The translations under genes and the position numbers were made by a program. DNA of 64,000 bases from Methanoregula boonei 6A8 (GTDB lineage Archaea > Halobacteriota > Methanomicrobia > Methanomicrobiales > Methanospirillaceae): positions 2,108,001-2,172,000 of the forward strand of contig NC_009712.1 of the NCBI RefSeq assembly GCF_000017625.1. Reading direction: 5' to 3'. A model generated the notes under the pieces. That model saw only the letters and a program-made list of their open reading frames with translations. It was not told the DNA's origin and did no database searches. Positions 63,654 to 64,000 of this stretch are shown piece by piece (position 1 is the first letter of the stretch; each line of letters opens with the position of its first letter).

Positions 63654-64000
63654 GTGGTACTCTTCCACTATGCGCTGGTCGACGACCTCATCAGCAAGGA
63701 AGAATTCGAACGGCGCGTAGAAGAAAAGATCGAGGAATGCGGTGACCTCCTTGATGAGCCGACTGCAGCAATGCTGGTTGTCGGGGCACTCGGGAGACAG
63801 CATGTCAAGATCCGGGCCCTCTCGGGAAAATCCAGTCTTTTTTGCTTTTTTGCACGGGTGATCGATAAGACCGAGCCCAAAGAATTTGACCGCAAGGATG
63901 GCGAGAAAGGATGGGTTGCCACGCTCCTTGTAGGCGACGAGACCGGGACCACGCGGGTCGTTCTCTGGGATGAACGGGCGGGGGCGGTACTTGAGATCGC
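63654..64000 (+). CDS. Replication protein A / ssDNA-binding protein (3' end outside window)
   Basis: The frame runs off the window after 115 codons. GTG start at 63654 with GGGAGG 5 nt upstream, 15 bp after lysA. A helical N-terminus (DDLISKEEFERRVEEKIEECGDLLDEPTAAMLVV) is followed by an OB fold: FARVIDKTEPKEFDRKDGEKGWVATLLVGDETGTTRVVLWDE. This is the pattern of archaeal RPA, which coats single-stranded DNA in replication and repair. Other OB folds should follow. Confidence 0.85.
   Translation, partial: MVLFHYALVDDLISKEEFERRVEEKIEECGDLLDEPTAAMLVVGALGRQHVKIRALSGKSSLFCFFARVIDKTEPKEFDRKDGEKGWVATLLVGDETGTTRVVLWDERAGAVLEI

Overview
The window is one stretch of an archaeal chromosome, almost certainly a methanogen of the order Methanomicrobiales (Methanoregula-like). 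Supporting genes are SepCysS for tRNA-dependent cysteine formation, homoaconitase/isopropylmalate-type genes, diphthine synthase, archaeal RPA, archaeal NusA, an F420H2-oxidase-type flavoprotein, the methanogen pair DUF1890/DUF1894, DapL, and FmdE-family and archaeal ThrRS-editing proteins. TATA boxes sit about 25-35 bp ahead of starts, some transcripts look leaderless, and tRNA genes lack an encoded CCA. No rRNA, IS element, prophage or CRISPR array was seen. Genes are dense and many overlap by 4-8 bp.

Layout. 1-9.2 kb: end of a response regulator/TPR protein, free-standing ThrRS editing domain, PAP2-like membrane protein, agmatinase-type ureohydrolase, DsbA-like and FUSC-like membrane proteins, then a secreted Ser-rich protein with a MacB-type permease. 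9.2-18.5 kb: SET-domain methyltransferase, then a leftward sulfur block read as tRNA-Cys, SepCysS, MetY, MetX-CBS, ThiI. A second identical tRNA-Cys lies ahead of a radical SAM gene, and a small winged-HTH regulator lies about 1.3 kb beyond the second tRNA. 18.7-27.7 kb: AEC transporter, CMD protein, FmdE-family protein, M3 peptidase, a PP-loop/cysteine-desulfurase fusion, ThiM, ThiE and a LigD-type 3'-phosphoesterase. 28-35.5 kb: lipoprotein, tRNA-Thr, DUF3467, Cas4-like protein, membrane histidine kinase, radical SAM protein, cis-prenyltransferase and a degenerate paralogue. 35.6-42.2 kb: a RAD55-like pair, one fused to a small GTPase, DphB, DUF357, UPF0104, bifunctional-nuclease family, HisE-NusA and a SIMPL protein. 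42.3-47.5 kb: an aconitase-type large/small/dehydrogenase operon, DUF429 and PAS proteins. 47.1-50.6 kb: a compact nitrogenase-like H-D-K operon of unknown function. 50.6-64 kb: TrkH, superoxide reductase with FprA, TspO-like, TIG-domain lipoprotein, a 2-oxoacid:ferredoxin oxidoreductase, an orphan receiver, DUF1894/DUF1890, CutA, DapL-LysA and the start of RPA.

The most interesting signals are these. (1) A possible cysteine-tRNA regulon: both tRNA-Cys genes and the wHTH gene carry one 14-bp palindrome, each tRNA is followed on the same strand by SepCysS or by an unassigned radical SAM gene, and SepCysS starts only 16 nt after the tRNA. (2) The nitrogenase-like HDK operon, whose two short component-1 proteins keep P-cluster-type cysteines. 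(3) The single-chain fusion of a PP-loop ATPase with a SufS-like cysteine desulfurase. (4) A RAD55-like/GTPase operon. (5) A catalytic/degenerate cis-prenyltransferase pair. All functions are read from sequence by eye; no database search was run.
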